A stretch of 44,592 bases of DNA from an uncultured Bacteroidales bacterium (GCA_937876865.1 CALEFF010000042.1:1-44592), one strand, 5' to 3'; positions 7,142-16,165 are shown, counted from the first letter of the stretch. Notes: generated by a model from the letters alone, not told the origin. Translations and numbers: made by a program.

Positions 7142-10100
7142 CTTTAAACTTCTTTTTAAGTATATTTAGTAATGCATAAGCATCTATTTCATCATCTCCA
7201 GATAATAATTCATTGATTTTGTTTTCAAGTTTTGTCGCTTTGTCGGATTTTTGTTCGTTAAGATGAATAATTTGAGGAGAAATAGAACCTTTATTAGATA
7301 TTAACTCAACTCTAATGAAATCATCATTAGATTCAAAACCTTTATTACTAATATCAATATATTTTTCAAGTTCTTTAAATGAGTATATAAGATTATCAAT
7401 CAAATAGGATTCTTCTTCATCTAAGATGTTTTCTAATTGTTTGTCTAAAATTACGTAAGCTAATGATTGATACCAATTTTTTTTGTCAATTGCATTTGAT
7501 GTAATTCGAGTAAGTATAGTTTTTTGTTTATCTGTTAGAAGATAGGTTTTTATACAAGAATATCTATTTTCTAATTCTATTTTGTAGGAACTAAATTCAT
7601 TAGATTTTAAATTCAAACTTGAAATTAAAGCTTTTTCTATTCTGTTTATTAGTTCAGCATAACAAGATCTTAAATCTTTAATTGCATTTTGGAGTAAATC
7701 TACATAAGTTTTTAAAACGTCATCATTGTTTATTATATCAACGTCTTTGAAACCTAAGGCGTGAGGTAAATCTTCAAAAAAAGTTTTTTCTGGATCTTTT
7801 GCTTTCGCAATAACATTTCTAAATTGAATAGTAGTCTTTTTTAATTTCTTTGTATGTTTTGCATAATTGCTTAACTTATTATAAAATATTAAGAACGGTT
7901 TAATAGTATCAATAAGTGAAGAAGTTGTAAATTCATCATCTTTGTTAAGTTTTACAATTTCTCTGTATCGATTAAATAAATCTAATTTTACTCCATCAAT
8001 ATTAAAGGCTTTAACAAGATAATTTGTCGGATTCTTTTGTAAAATATCAAGTACTTCTCTATTTATATTTGGAATAAAAGTTCCATTATCGCTATATAAA
8101 GAAAAATCATTCTTTTTTATAATTAAAAATATAGGAAGCCATAAATCAATAAAACCTTGTTTTAATTTTAAAGGTCGAGATTTAAGCAATTTAATAAGTT
8201 CTCCAAGTTTACGAGGCTTTTCTTTACTACTTTCTAAAAAATCTTCACATGTTTTCCATAGATTACTAAAAGAACTGTCTTTGGGTTCTAAGAGTTCATA
8301 ACTACCAAGGTGTTTTCTGTGAATTTCTGTTTTTCTTAATAAAGTTAAGAATAATGTTTTTTCGGGAGGAAATTTGCTTTGTTCAAATCCAAGATTACAA
8401 TCAGAAGAATATTCTAATAAGTGGGTTAATAAATTAATACGAGCCAACGACATTACGCTACTTGCTTTGTGTTTATTTATCAATTCATTTATAAATGTAG
8501 GAGTCGCGTAATAAATTTCATCACAATTTTTAGATAACCATTTGTTTAAATGAGTTTTTGAATTGATACTAATTTCTTCTCCTTTGTAAATCCAAACTAT
8601 ATTGTCGTTATAACTATATAATTCGTTTAAAACATTAGCGTTTAGTAAACTTTTTTCATATTCAATTAACGCTTTTATTTCCTTGTGAGCAACCTTATCT
8701 GAACTATCAATAATGTTTTGAATGTAGGTTAATTTGTCGAGCATCCAAATGTTGTTAATGACTTTATCAGATTGTTTAAAATAAGCATATATTATAGCTT
8801 CTTCAACATCGGCTGTTTCTTCTTTTAATTGATTTAAAGATAAATCTTCATTAAAAATTAGATTTATATAACCATCTATTTCATTTATAGGCTGACACTT
8901 TATAGGTTGATTAGATATTACATATTCAAAATAACGAGGAGTTCCTTTTTTGAAATATGTTGCGTTTGCAAATTCTAATGGTAAATTAAAACTACGTAAT
9001 AATTTTTCAACAATATCAGAAGAACGAGGAACAACTCCACTCGCTTTTAGTAATTCGCCTTCAATATTAACATCCGTTCCTTCAAAAAGCATATACTGCG
9101 ATTTGTATTCAGCATAGCGAATTATTTTGTAATTATTTAATAAATCAATTACTCTTTCTGCATTTTTTATCCCTAAGGCATATTTTGCATATATAGATAA
9201 ATCTTCTTTTGTTATCTTAATTCCTGCATTTCCAAACAAATTAAGCATTCCAATTGTTTTTATTAACAAAGAAGCATCTTTAAGGTCATTTCCATTAAAC
9301 AAACTTTCTGCTCTTTCAAGTGATACTTTTATCCCTGTCCATGTTGCAGAATCTGAATTTACCTCGGATAAATATGAGTGGAAATTATAAATATCGTAAT
9401 CATAAATATTAGCTAAATTAAATGTAGTGTTTTCTTTTTCTTTAAAATTTTGGAGAGAATCTCTGCCACTTGCTTCAAGAAAAGAAAAAAGTGTTCTTTC
9501 ATTTTGTCCATATCGTTGTATAGATAGTGTTAATGCTTGTGCAGAAAATAAATCCATAGGATAAAGACTCTTTGCAGTTGCAATATCTATTGATTTACTT
9601 GCAAAGTTTGTTTTAATAGCAAGATGATATAATTTGTCAAAATCTTTATTTAATTGTTGCCTTGGATTAGAGCCTATTCTCTTTGAGGCAAGTTGTAGTA
9701 ATTGCTCAACAGGTTCGTTAAATACTATTTCTTTAAAACGTCCCTTGACTTTATTCCATTCTTGTCGTTGTGATTCAGTTAAATTGTGTGCATAAGAATT
9801 AAAATTTTGGTGCAGTGTGGTTAGTAATATTGCATTTCTTTTTTGATGATTTACAAATTCAGTAAATTTTTGGAAAAAATAAAGTTCTCTCTCTGATTCA
9901 TTCTTAGAAGCGTATTCTAAAAGTTTGCCAAATTCGTCAATTACAATAAAAACAAATTCTTCCTTTTTCGTACATGAAGAAATCAATTCTTTAAGGTTAT
10001 CAAAGATGTTGTTTGTTATGTTTTTAAAAGGAAGACTATTCGTAAGAAGATTATGCAATGGCATATAATCTCCGACTATTTTAAAAAAACGAAACTTTTT

Positions 10101-10343
10101 AAATTTATTAAATTGTCCATTGTTACGAATAAGAATATTAGAATTATTTATAAGGCTATCTTCTAATGCTAAAATAAAATTAGATTTACCAGTACCGTAA
10201 GAACCTATTATGTTGAAAGAATGAATGCCTGATTCAAAAGAATTAACAATGTTTCCTACAACATTAAGTGCGTTTTGAGTGATTATATATTTTTGAGAAT
10301 CAAAACTACTATGTTCAATATTTATAGATGGTGTATAATTCAT
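7134..10343 (-). CDS. sspC: SspC-like large P-loop ATPase (phosphorothioation module)
   Basis: A 1069-aa ATPase with Walker A GSYGTGKS at residues 47-54 and Walker B VFIVIDEFG at 131-139 (D136, E137). The rest is a long helical region without recognisable catalytic motifs. In the known Ssp systems SspC is the ATPase working with the nickase SspB and the pyrophosphatase SspD to introduce a sulfur atom into one DNA strand. The assignment here rests on size, the ATPase motifs and its position exactly between a DUF4007 gene and a PAPS-reductase gene. It begins 5 nt after the DUF4007 stop. Large AAA ATPases of other defence systems could look similar, so the symbol is less certain than the family. 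Confidence 0.8.
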   Translation of the reverse strand: MNYTPSINIEHSSFDSQKYIITQNALNVVGNIVNSFESGIHSFNIIGSYGTGKSNFILALEDSLINNSNILIRNNGQFNKFKKFRFFKIVGDYMPLHNLLTNSLPFKNITNNIFDNLKELISSCTKKEEFVFIVIDEFGKLLEYASKNESERELYFFQKFTEFVNHQKRNAILLTTLHQNFNSYAHNLTESQRQEWNKVKGRFKEIVFNEPVEQLLQLASKRIGSNPRQQLNKDFDKLYHLAIKTNFASKSIDIATAKSLYPMDLFSAQALTLSIQRYGQNERTLFSFLEASGRDSLQNFKEKENTTFNLANIYDYDIYNFHSYLSEVNSDSATWTGIKVSLERAESLFNGNDLKDASLLIKTIGMLNLFGNAGIKITKEDLSIYAKYALGIKNAERVIDLLNNYKIIRYAEYKSQYMLFEGTDVNIEGELLKASGVVPRSSDIVEKLLRSFNLPLEFANATYFKKGTPRYFEYVISNQPIKCQPINEIDGYINLIFNEDLSLNQLKEETADVEEAIIYAYFKQSDKVINNIWMLDKLTYIQNIIDSSDKVAHKEIKALIEYEKSLLNANVLNELYSYNDNIVWIYKGEEISINSKTHLNKWLSKNCDEIYYATPTFINELINKHKASSVMSLARINLLTHLLEYSSDCNLGFEQSKFPPEKTLFLTLLRKTEIHRKHLGSYELLEPKDSSFSNLWKTCEDFLESSKEKPRKLGELIKLLKSRPLKLKQGFIDLWLPIFLIIKKNDFSLYSDNGTFIPNINREVLDILQKNPTNYLVKAFNIDGVKLDLFNRYREIVKLNKDDEFTTSSLIDTIKPFLIFYNKLSNYAKHTKKLKKTTIQFRNVIAKAKDPEKTFFEDLPHALGFKDVDIINNDDVLKTYVDLLQNAIKDLRSCYAELINRIEKALISSLNLKSNEFSSYKIELENRYSCIKTYLLTDKQKTILTRITSNAIDKKNWYQSLAYVILDKQLENILDEEESYLIDNLIYSFKELEKYIDISNKGFESNDDFIRVELISNKGSISPQIIHLNEQKSDKATKLENKINELLSGDDEIDAYALLNILKKKFKDE

Positions 10344-10348
10344 GTTAT

Positions 10349-11194
10349 TTATCCTATATAATAATTTTTAAGTACTTCATCTTTTGATAATTCTCCTTTG
10401 ATTTGTAATTCTTTTATACCTGCTACATCAGAGAATACCAAGATTCCAGAATAATCAATACACAATTGTTTTATGATATTTAGTAAATCGTTGTTTGTTA
10501 AACAAAAAGTTAAAGCTAAATCTCTCATCATTTCAAATGAAATACTATTATTGTCATGGAATGAATGGAGTAATGCGTATAAAAATATTTTTGGAGGAAC
10601 GTTAGTTTTGTTTTCGTAATTAAATACAAAAGTTCCATCTTCTGTTTCTCGGATTAAATTTAGTTGAGCAAAGATTGTGTTACTATCTTCAATGTTTGAA
10701 ATTGATTTGTTGTAGTAATTGTGAATTAAAACATTGATGTCTTTTTTTACGGTATTTTCATTGTAGATATTTTGATAACCTTCATTGTCAAAACATACGT
10801 GTTTTATGAAATTTTGTAATTTATTTTTATCTATTATGTTACGTTGGCTATGGTAGTCTATGAAAGTTGTTTTATATGCTGTTGCATGTCCTGTATTTAC
10901 TATAAGAAAATGTAATAGATATAAAGAACCGATGTCTTCAAGAAAGGGATCAAAACCATTTTCACTATTAAATAATTTGCGAGCAATATCTTCTAAATCT
11001 CCATCTTGATTTAAAAGACCAAAAGCTTTCATATAATATTTGATAGAAGCAACCATATTTTTGCCAACTCCTAAATGAACGACAGCTTCCTCATCATTGA
11101 AATTATATTTTTTTACAACAAATTCATAACCTCTTTTTAGCCAATGTAATTTACAAGAAAATGTTTCGTGTCCTGAGAATATTGGTTTTGCCAT
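10349..11194 (-). CDS. sspB: SspB-like DUF4007 protein, first gene of the defence operon
   Basis: This 281-aa protein begins with FSGHETFSCKLHWLKRGY, the hallmark opening of the DUF4007 family, and continues with the VHLGVGKNMVASIKYY block. DUF4007 proteins occur with PAPS-reductase genes. SspB, the DNA nickase of single-strand phosphorothioation, belongs to this group. It is the promoter-proximal gene of seven in a row on the minus strand. A Bacteroidetes-type promoter is visible at 11233-11262 with a leader of about 30 nt. No cysteine desulfurase gene (SspA) precedes it, so sulfur would have to come from a housekeeping IscS/SufS elsewhere in the genome (inference). Confidence 0.82.
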   Translation of the reverse strand: MAKPIFSGHETFSCKLHWLKRGYEFVVKKYNFNDEEAVVHLGVGKNMVASIKYYMKAFGLLNQDGDLEDIARKLFNSENGFDPFLEDIGSLYLLHFLIVNTGHATAYKTTFIDYHSQRNIIDKNKLQNFIKHVCFDNEGYQNIYNENTVKKDINVLIHNYYNKSISNIEDSNTIFAQLNLIRETEDGTFVFNYENKTNVPPKIFLYALLHSFHDNNSISFEMMRDLALTFCLTNNDLLNIIKQLCIDYSGILVFSDVAGIKELQIKGELSKDEVLKNYYIG

Positions 11195-11232
11195 ATAGAA
11201 ATAAAAAATTAAATTCTAAACTTAAATATTGG

Positions 11233-11262
11233 CAAAGTTACAATTTTCTCCTTAAAATACAA
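11233..11262 (-). promoter_or_regulatory. Predicted promoter of the defence operon
   Basis: On the minus strand a -7 element TAACTTTG (11233-11240) matches the Bacteroidetes consensus TAnnTTTG. A -33 TTG (11260-11262) lies exactly 19 nt upstream. The expected start of transcription is near 11227, about 30 nt before the DUF4007 start codon. Confidence 0.7.
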
Positions 11263-11306
11263 TAATAAATGTATATAATTTCTCTTGAAAATCAACAATC
11301 AAACAA

Positions 11307-11402
11307 CCCTCAAAATTTTTCTTTGTTTTTTGAAATTATTCCTAAGAAAAAAAAGATTTTTTCTTTGCTTTTTTTCTTTTTTTCAAAGAAAATTTTTGAG
11401 GG
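11307..11402 (-). repeat. 21-bp-periodic intergenic repeat with 19-bp flanking inverted repeat
   Basis: Anchors CTTTG, CTAAG, CTTTG and CAAAG (plus-strand reading) start at 11321, 11342, 11363 and 11384, exactly 21 bp apart, embedded in poly-A/T. The same anchor series recurs at 30449-30516. The element is bounded by a near-perfect 19-bp inverted repeat (11307-11325 with 11384-11402, 18 of 19 matching) ending in CCCTC/GAGGG. It sits between the beta-galactosidase stop and the defence promoter, so it may also act as a terminator or boundary. Confidence 0.7.
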
Positions 11403-11448
11403 TGTTTTGAAAGGGAAAATTCTATGAATAATATTCTGAAAGCAAAGC

Positions 11449-13329
11449 TTATTTCAACTCCATCAAAATAGGAGTTTTCACAGTTTTTACCTCTGTCATA
11501 GGGGTTTTATTTAATTGCTCAAAAATAACAATTTTGTTTTCTCCTTTTTTCAACCAAACGCCCGGAATATAAAGCGTCTGTTGAGGACCAACTTGCCAAT
11601 AACGACCGATGTTGTGCCCATTTATGAATACAATACCTTTTCCCCAATCGGACATATCAATGAAAGTATCCCCCGTTTCATTAAGAGTGAAAGTGCCCTC
11701 ATAGAAAACGGGACTATCCTTCAAACGATTTGTTTGCGAACTTGGGTTCTTTAACACATTTCTGCTACCTAACTTAGAAAAATCGGGCATTTCATTCATT
11801 GGCAGTTGATACATCTCCCATTCACCTTTGATTTCCTCGCCCGCAATGGTGATTGGACTGATTATCCCTTTTGTGTTGTGAACAATTTCGCTACCATAAT
11901 TTATTCGTCCCATATTTTCCACCAAGATTTGCAAAGTAGCATTGAAAGGAATATTGATTTGCATTTCGTAGGTCTGAGTGTTGCGATTAAGTTCCCCTAC
12001 CTTTTCGCCATCAATGTAAATTACGGCATAATCACGTAAGCCATTGATTGCAAGAGTTCCACTTATTGGGTGTTTGAAATGACGAGAATAAAGCACATAA
12101 CCATAACCTTGATTCAACTCTTCAAATGTCTTAGGACTATCTCCAAGAACGGGTTTTATTAAAGAAGAATAACCCAAAACATCTGCTACTTTATCTAACT
12201 TGATTGAAGGAATTTCGATAACAGGCATAGCCTTTGGCACAGCAGGAATGTCTTTTACGTATTTTTTCATAACATTACGAATAGAATCATACTTTGCTGT
12301 TGCCCAACCTGCCTCACTTATAGGAGCGTTATAATCATAACTTGTTAAATCGGGTTGAATATCACGTTTTTTATCATAATTTGCACCGCTTGTAAAACCG
12401 AAATTAGTTCCACCATGCACCATATAAAAATTAAAAGATACATCATTTTTCAAATATTGCTCGGTTTGACGTGCAAGACTTGAAGCATCGGTTTGAGGAA
12501 ACGGCTCAGCCCAATGAGATAACCAACCAGAATAAAATTCAGCCACCATATAAGGACCTTGGTTATTGTGATATTTATTGACAACTCTTTTCAAATTCTC
12601 AATATTGCTTTCACCATTTGCAGTAGGAAGAGCATTAGGAGTGCTACCACCCTCGAATAACCAACTACCATCGGAAGTAAACATAGGAACATCAAACCCT
12701 GCATCAATCAATTGCTGTTTTATTTTTGCATTATAGGCACGATGCTGTTCTAAACTAATGTCTGTACGTTGAGCAACGTAAGACCCAAATTCGTTTTCGC
12801 ATTGAATCATTATGATAGGACCGCCTTTTGTGCATTGCAAATGACCAACTTCCTTGAAAAGTCTTTCAATATAAAGCTTAGTATATTTCAAAAATTGCTC
12901 ATTGTCGCGGCGAATTTCCATACCTTCAATGTTTTGTAACCACCAAGGATAACCTCCAAACTCCCATTCAGCACAAACGTATGGTCCGGGACGAAGAATT
13001 ACCATTAAACCCTCTTCTCCTGCAATTTTTATGTACTCTGCCAAATCTTTATCACCCTCAAAATCCCATTTACCTTCTTCTTGCTCGTGCCAATTCCAAA
13101 AAACATAAGTAGCAACAGCATTTAAGCCCATTGCTCTCATCATTTGAAACCTATGACGCCAATATTGGTGTGGAATACGCGAGTAATGCATCTCTCCCGA
13201 ATAGATTGGAGTTGCTTTACCATTCAAATAAAAATCACCATCTTTGATTTCAAAAGAAGATTTCTTTTGAGCAAACAATCCAAGTGGCAATAATGCCAAA
13301 AATAGCAAAAGGTAAGATAACTTTCTCAT
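11449..13329 (-). CDS. Secreted GH35 beta-galactosidase
   Basis: This 626-aa enzyme has a cleavable signal peptide (MRKLSYLLLFLALLPLGLFA, cut before Q21), so it is periplasmic or surface-exposed. The GH35 TIM barrel shows the family blocks YSGEMHYSRIP, YVFWNWHE, RPGPYVCAEWEFGG and IIMIQCENEFG. E180 in ENE is the expected acid/base and E264 in MVAEFYSG the nucleophile. C-terminal jelly-roll parts follow (DYAVIYIDG, GKGIVFINGHNIGRYWQVGPQ). It removes terminal beta-galactose from glycans. It stands alone, without SusCD-like genes in the window. A -7 promoter element is at 13364-13371. Confidence 0.95.
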   Translation of the reverse strand: MRKLSYLLLFLALLPLGLFAQKKSSFEIKDGDFYLNGKATPIYSGEMHYSRIPHQYWRHRFQMMRAMGLNAVATYVFWNWHEQEEGKWDFEGDKDLAEYIKIAGEEGLMVILRPGPYVCAEWEFGGYPWWLQNIEGMEIRRDNEQFLKYTKLYIERLFKEVGHLQCTKGGPIIMIQCENEFGSYVAQRTDISLEQHRAYNAKIKQQLIDAGFDVPMFTSDGSWLFEGGSTPNALPTANGESNIENLKRVVNKYHNNQGPYMVAEFYSGWLSHWAEPFPQTDASSLARQTEQYLKNDVSFNFYMVHGGTNFGFTSGANYDKKRDIQPDLTSYDYNAPISEAGWATAKYDSIRNVMKKYVKDIPAVPKAMPVIEIPSIKLDKVADVLGYSSLIKPVLGDSPKTFEELNQGYGYVLYSRHFKHPISGTLAINGLRDYAVIYIDGEKVGELNRNTQTYEMQINIPFNATLQILVENMGRINYGSEIVHNTKGIISPITIAGEEIKGEWEMYQLPMNEMPDFSKLGSRNVLKNPSSQTNRLKDSPVFYEGTFTLNETGDTFIDMSDWGKGIVFINGHNIGRYWQVGPQQTLYIPGVWLKKGENKIVIFEQLNKTPMTEVKTVKTPILMELK

Positions 13330-13363
13330 ATAAAAATTCTGATTATACCTAATTATATCGGCA

Positions 13364-13389
13364 CAAAGATACGAATTTTTTACTACAAA
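13364..13389 (-). promoter_or_regulatory. Predicted promoter of the beta-galactosidase gene
   Basis: On the minus strand TATCTTTG (13364-13371) matches TAnnTTTG, with an expected leader of about 28 nt. A TTTG lies at 13386-13389 but only 14 nt upstream, closer than the usual 19 or so. The -33 part is therefore doubtful and the gene may need an activator. Confidence 0.5.
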
Positions 13390-13493
13390 GTCTCTTTTTA
13401 AAATTCAAATTCTTAATTTCCATATTGTTACACCTCGTATGACAACAATATTTCAAAGACAGAAAGAAGTATAAAGCTGTATCAAAAAATTTT

Positions 13494-13548
13494 TTCCGAT
13501 GATACGATCAATATCATCGGAAGATATAGAACGTATCATCCGATGATA
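13494..13548. promoter_or_regulatory. Paired palindromes built on TATCATC / GATGATA
   Basis: A perfect 11-bp inverted repeat TTCCGATGATA (13494-13504) / TATCATCGGAA (13512-13522) is followed by a second palindrome TATCATCCGATGATA (13534-13548) made of the same half-sites. It lies upstream of the beta-galactosidase promoter and directly downstream of the sigma-factor stop. It could be an operator for a transcription factor. Read on the minus strand, the first hairpin is followed by A6T6 and could instead be a weak terminator for the sigma gene. Confidence 0.55.
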
Positions 13549-13579
13549 TGACTTGTATCAAACCATAGAATTTTTTTTC

Positions 13580-14128
13580 TTAATTGTTTTTTGAGGCAGA
13601 AGCAAGAAGTAAATTTGATAAAAGAGGAGAATCATCGCCTAATTGATTGCTCAGTTTTTTTCTTGCAAGGAAAATACGACTTTTAACAGTGCCAATAGGA
13701 ATGTTAAATTGCTTTGCGATTTCGCAATATTTAAAACCTTTAATCATCATTTTGAAAGGGATTTTTTGTTCTTCGGGCAGATTGTTAATAAGCATAACAA
13801 TTTGAGAGTATTGAGTGTTGTGGTCGGCTTGATAAATAACATTACTCGGAATATTGTTAATCCAAGCAGTGGAATCGTCCTTTGTAATTATGGATTGAAT
13901 CCTTTTGTTTTTCCTGTAATTGTTTATGAAAGAATTTTTCATAATAGTGAAAAGCCAAGCCCTAAGATTAGTGTCTTCTTTATAGGCTTTTTGATGCAGA
14001 ATGGCTTTTAAGAAAGTTTCTTGAACTAAATCCTTTGCCTCTTCTTTGCTGTGGGTTAAAGAAAATGCGAAATTTTCTAACATACCTTGAGATTCCACTA
14101 ATTGTTTCTCAAATTTTTTGTTTTTCAT
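13580..14128 (-). CDS. ECF-type RNA polymerase sigma factor
   Basis: This protein has 182 aa when started at the ATG at 14128. An upstream ATG at 14188 would add 20 residues that look like untranslated sequence, so I reject it. The sigma-70 region 2 is AKDLVQETFLKAILHQ...LRAWLFTIMKNSFINNYRK (around residues 30-80). Region 4 is a helix-turn-helix, YCEIAKQFNIPIGTVKSRIFLARKKL (around 135-160). No FecR-like anti-sigma gene is adjacent, unlike the sigma/anti-sigma pairs of many Bacteroidetes polysaccharide loci. It directs RNA polymerase to a specific promoter set that cannot be named from here. The palindromes downstream may terminate it. Confidence 0.92.
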   Translation of the reverse strand: MKNKKFEKQLVESQGMLENFAFSLTHSKEEAKDLVQETFLKAILHQKAYKEDTNLRAWLFTIMKNSFINNYRKNKRIQSIITKDDSTAWINNIPSNVIYQADHNTQYSQIVMLINNLPEEQKIPFKMMIKGFKYCEIAKQFNIPIGTVKSRIFLARKKLSNQLGDDSPLLSNLLLASASKNN

Positions 14129-14353
14129 AATAAAAAAAATTAAAAGTTTTACACTTTTATATGTTGCAATTATCGTTCCCAAAGGCAAAAAATTATGAAA
14201 AAAAAATTACAATAAAATGTAAATAGCAGAAAATCAGTGAGAAAAAATTTCTAAAATTAAGTTAAAGAAAATAAATGAAAAAGTGGATTTGTCCAAAAAA
14301 AGAAAAAATCCTGTGTTTTTTGTTCATAAAACGGACAAATTGGAGGTGTTTTC

Positions 14354-15463
14354 CTATTTTAGTCTTTGCCTTAGAGGTTTATCGTATAGTTTTAGCAGAA
14401 TAAAAGCAAGGACTATTGAAAGGATTACTACAAGTATTGCAACAGGATAAGTTTCCGATAGTGTGTATTGTTTGGTTTTTATTAGCCATTGATAGAATAG
14501 GTACATTATAGGGTAGTGAATTATGTATAGGGGATAGGATAGTTCTCCTAAGGTTTGACTTAATTTTGACTTTTCTTGGCTTGATGCTCCTATTATAAGT
14601 ATTAGAGGAAAAATTACTGTGATGCAAAGCGATTCGTAAATGCCGTTGAGGTTTATTGCTTTGAATGCAGAAAGATAAGGCATAGAAAGCGTTGCTATTA
14701 AAAGAATAGAGCAAATTAAGAATGGATAAGGCAGTTTTATTGCTTTGAAACGGCGAGAGATAAGCATTCCTAAGGTGAAAGGAAAAAGCATTCGTAGCAT
14801 TCCTCCAAAGAAATTGATTGTATCGAAGGTCCAACCTACTCCTAAGTTGCCGTATCCTGATAGGTTTCCTATGGTAAATATGCTATGGAGTATACCTAAA
14901 AGAATTACTAAAAGTGTTAAGAGTTTTGTACTTAGTCTTCTAATAAATATAGCATAGAGAATGTTGCCTATGTATTCAAAAAATAAGGACCACATAGGAC
15001 CATTGAGAGGGAAAAGTTCGCCATTTCCTCTTATTTCATTGAATGAACTTGGTAAGGCAGGAATCATAAGACAGGTTAGCAGGAATGTTATTATTGAAAC
15101 ATAAAGAGGGATTTTTGTTCCATTCCATTGCTCTGAGCCTCCTATGAGAAAACATATTAAACCAATGAATGCTCCCATTATTAGCATAGGGTGAAGACGT
15201 ATTAGACGGCGTTTGAAAAATGAAGCAGTAGTCATTTCTTTCCATCTGTCGTTATATGCATAGTTTATAACGAATCCTGATAGGAGAAAGAAGAAATCTA
15301 CGGCTAAGTATCCGTGATTGAATACTCTGATTAAACCATCGCCTGCTTGATTGGTGATTTGTGCAAAGGAAAAGCCCTCAAATATATGATAACAAACAAC
15401 AATAATTGCTGCAACGCCCCTTAGAGCATCAAGTATTTGATAATGCTGTTTTGAACTGTTCAT
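14354..15463 (-). CDS. Acyltransferase 3 family membrane protein (OafA-like)
   Basis: This 369-aa integral membrane protein has about ten hydrophobic segments. The family signature sits at the N-terminus, LDALRGVAAIIVVCYHIF (the arginine and the histidine are the conserved active-site region), followed by FFLLSGFVINYAY and RLIRLHP. These enzymes transfer acetyl or other acyl groups to sugars of exported polysaccharides. The gene starts 4 nt after the CpsB-like stop, as the last member of the polysaccharide operon, which supports a role in decorating that polymer. The exact substrate cannot be told. Confidence 0.9.
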   Translation of the reverse strand: MNSSKQHYQILDALRGVAAIIVVCYHIFEGFSFAQITNQAGDGLIRVFNHGYLAVDFFFLLSGFVINYAYNDRWKEMTTASFFKRRLIRLHPMLIMGAFIGLICFLIGGSEQWNGTKIPLYVSIITFLLTCLMIPALPSSFNEIRGNGELFPLNGPMWSLFFEYIGNILYAIFIRRLSTKLLTLLVILLGILHSIFTIGNLSGYGNLGVGWTFDTINFFGGMLRMLFPFTLGMLISRRFKAIKLPYPFLICSILLIATLSMPYLSAFKAINLNGIYESLCITVIFPLILIIGASSQEKSKLSQTLGELSYPLYIIHYPIMYLFYQWLIKTKQYTLSETYPVAILVVILSIVLAFILLKLYDKPLRQRLK

Positions 15464-15467
15464 TTAA

Positions 15468-16151
15468 TTATTTTAATAGGTCTTTTAATGCACGGATTTG
15501 ATGAATGGAATGAATGTCGCTACCTACTTGGTCATAGAAATTTTTGGATAGGAGCCATTCTGCTTTCTTTTGGGCAGATTTTCCGTACATTCCTTGCAAG
15601 GAAAGGAGATTTAATTGAAATTTTATGCCGTTGGATTTTAATTTAATATAGTCTTTATCTGTCATATAGGCATATCGTTCGGGGTGAGCAAGTAACGGAT
15701 AGTAGCCTATGGCATATATTTCTTTTAATGTCTCTTCAAAGTTTAATGGAGGATTGAAATAAGATGTTTCTACAAGCAAATGATTTTTTAACTCGCCGTG
15801 AGCTAAGAGGTCTTTCTTTGATAGTCTTTCGTTAAAGATGTTGTCTATCATGTATTCGGCTGCTAAATGTAGTTGAATCTTACCTTTGTAGGCTTCTTTT
15901 AATTGAAGGAATCTTTCTTGTAAAAATTTAGTTTCATTTGGTATGTCTTCCATAATGTGAGGTGTACACCAAAGAGTTTCAAAGCCTAATTTTTCTAATT
16001 CTTTTAAGATTTGTAGGCTTTCTTCTAATTCTTCTACACCGTCATCTACACCATAAAGAATATGAGAGTGGACGTCAGACTTTTTGTCTAACAATCCACT
16101 CTTTTTTAATTTGCTTTCTTTTCTGAATAATTTACTAAAAAGATTTGCCAA
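15468..16151 (-). CDS. cpsB: CpsB/YwqE-type PHP tyrosine-protein phosphatase
   Basis: A 227-aa PHP-fold metallophosphatase. Metal-binding motifs are DVHSH (residues 26-30), CTPHIM, LLAHPERY and VGSDIHS near the C-terminus. CpsB-type enzymes dephosphorylate the tyrosine-rich tail of Wzc-like kinases and so control chain length and export of capsular or exopolysaccharide. The gene lies 14 nt downstream of just such a kinase with a Tyr-rich tail, a strong context match. Confidence 0.92.
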   Translation of the reverse strand: MANLFSKLFRKESKLKKSGLLDKKSDVHSHILYGVDDGVEELEESLQILKELEKLGFETLWCTPHIMEDIPNETKFLQERFLQLKEAYKGKIQLHLAAEYMIDNIFNERLSKKDLLAHGELKNHLLVETSYFNPPLNFEETLKEIYAIGYYPLLAHPERYAYMTDKDYIKLKSNGIKFQLNLLSLQGMYGKSAQKKAEWLLSKNFYDQVGSDIHSIHQIRALKDLLK

Positions 16152-16165
16152 GTGTTGTAAGAGGT

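Noticed and set aside
786..11194. DISARM, BREX or canonical Dnd system
   Set aside because: There is no methyltransferase, PglX/PglZ, DrmB, DndB or DndE. The DUF4007 plus PAPS-reductase pairing fits Ssp better.
14129..14188. Longer N-terminus for the sigma factor
   Set aside because: The extra 20 residues do not resemble sigma region 1/2 sequence and would leave no leader; the ATG at 14128 gives the usual family start.
14287..14342. 8-bp inverted repeat ATTTGTCC/GGACAAAT just downstream of the acyltransferase stop
   Set aside because: The arms are short with a long loop and no T tract, so I could not support a terminator or operator call.
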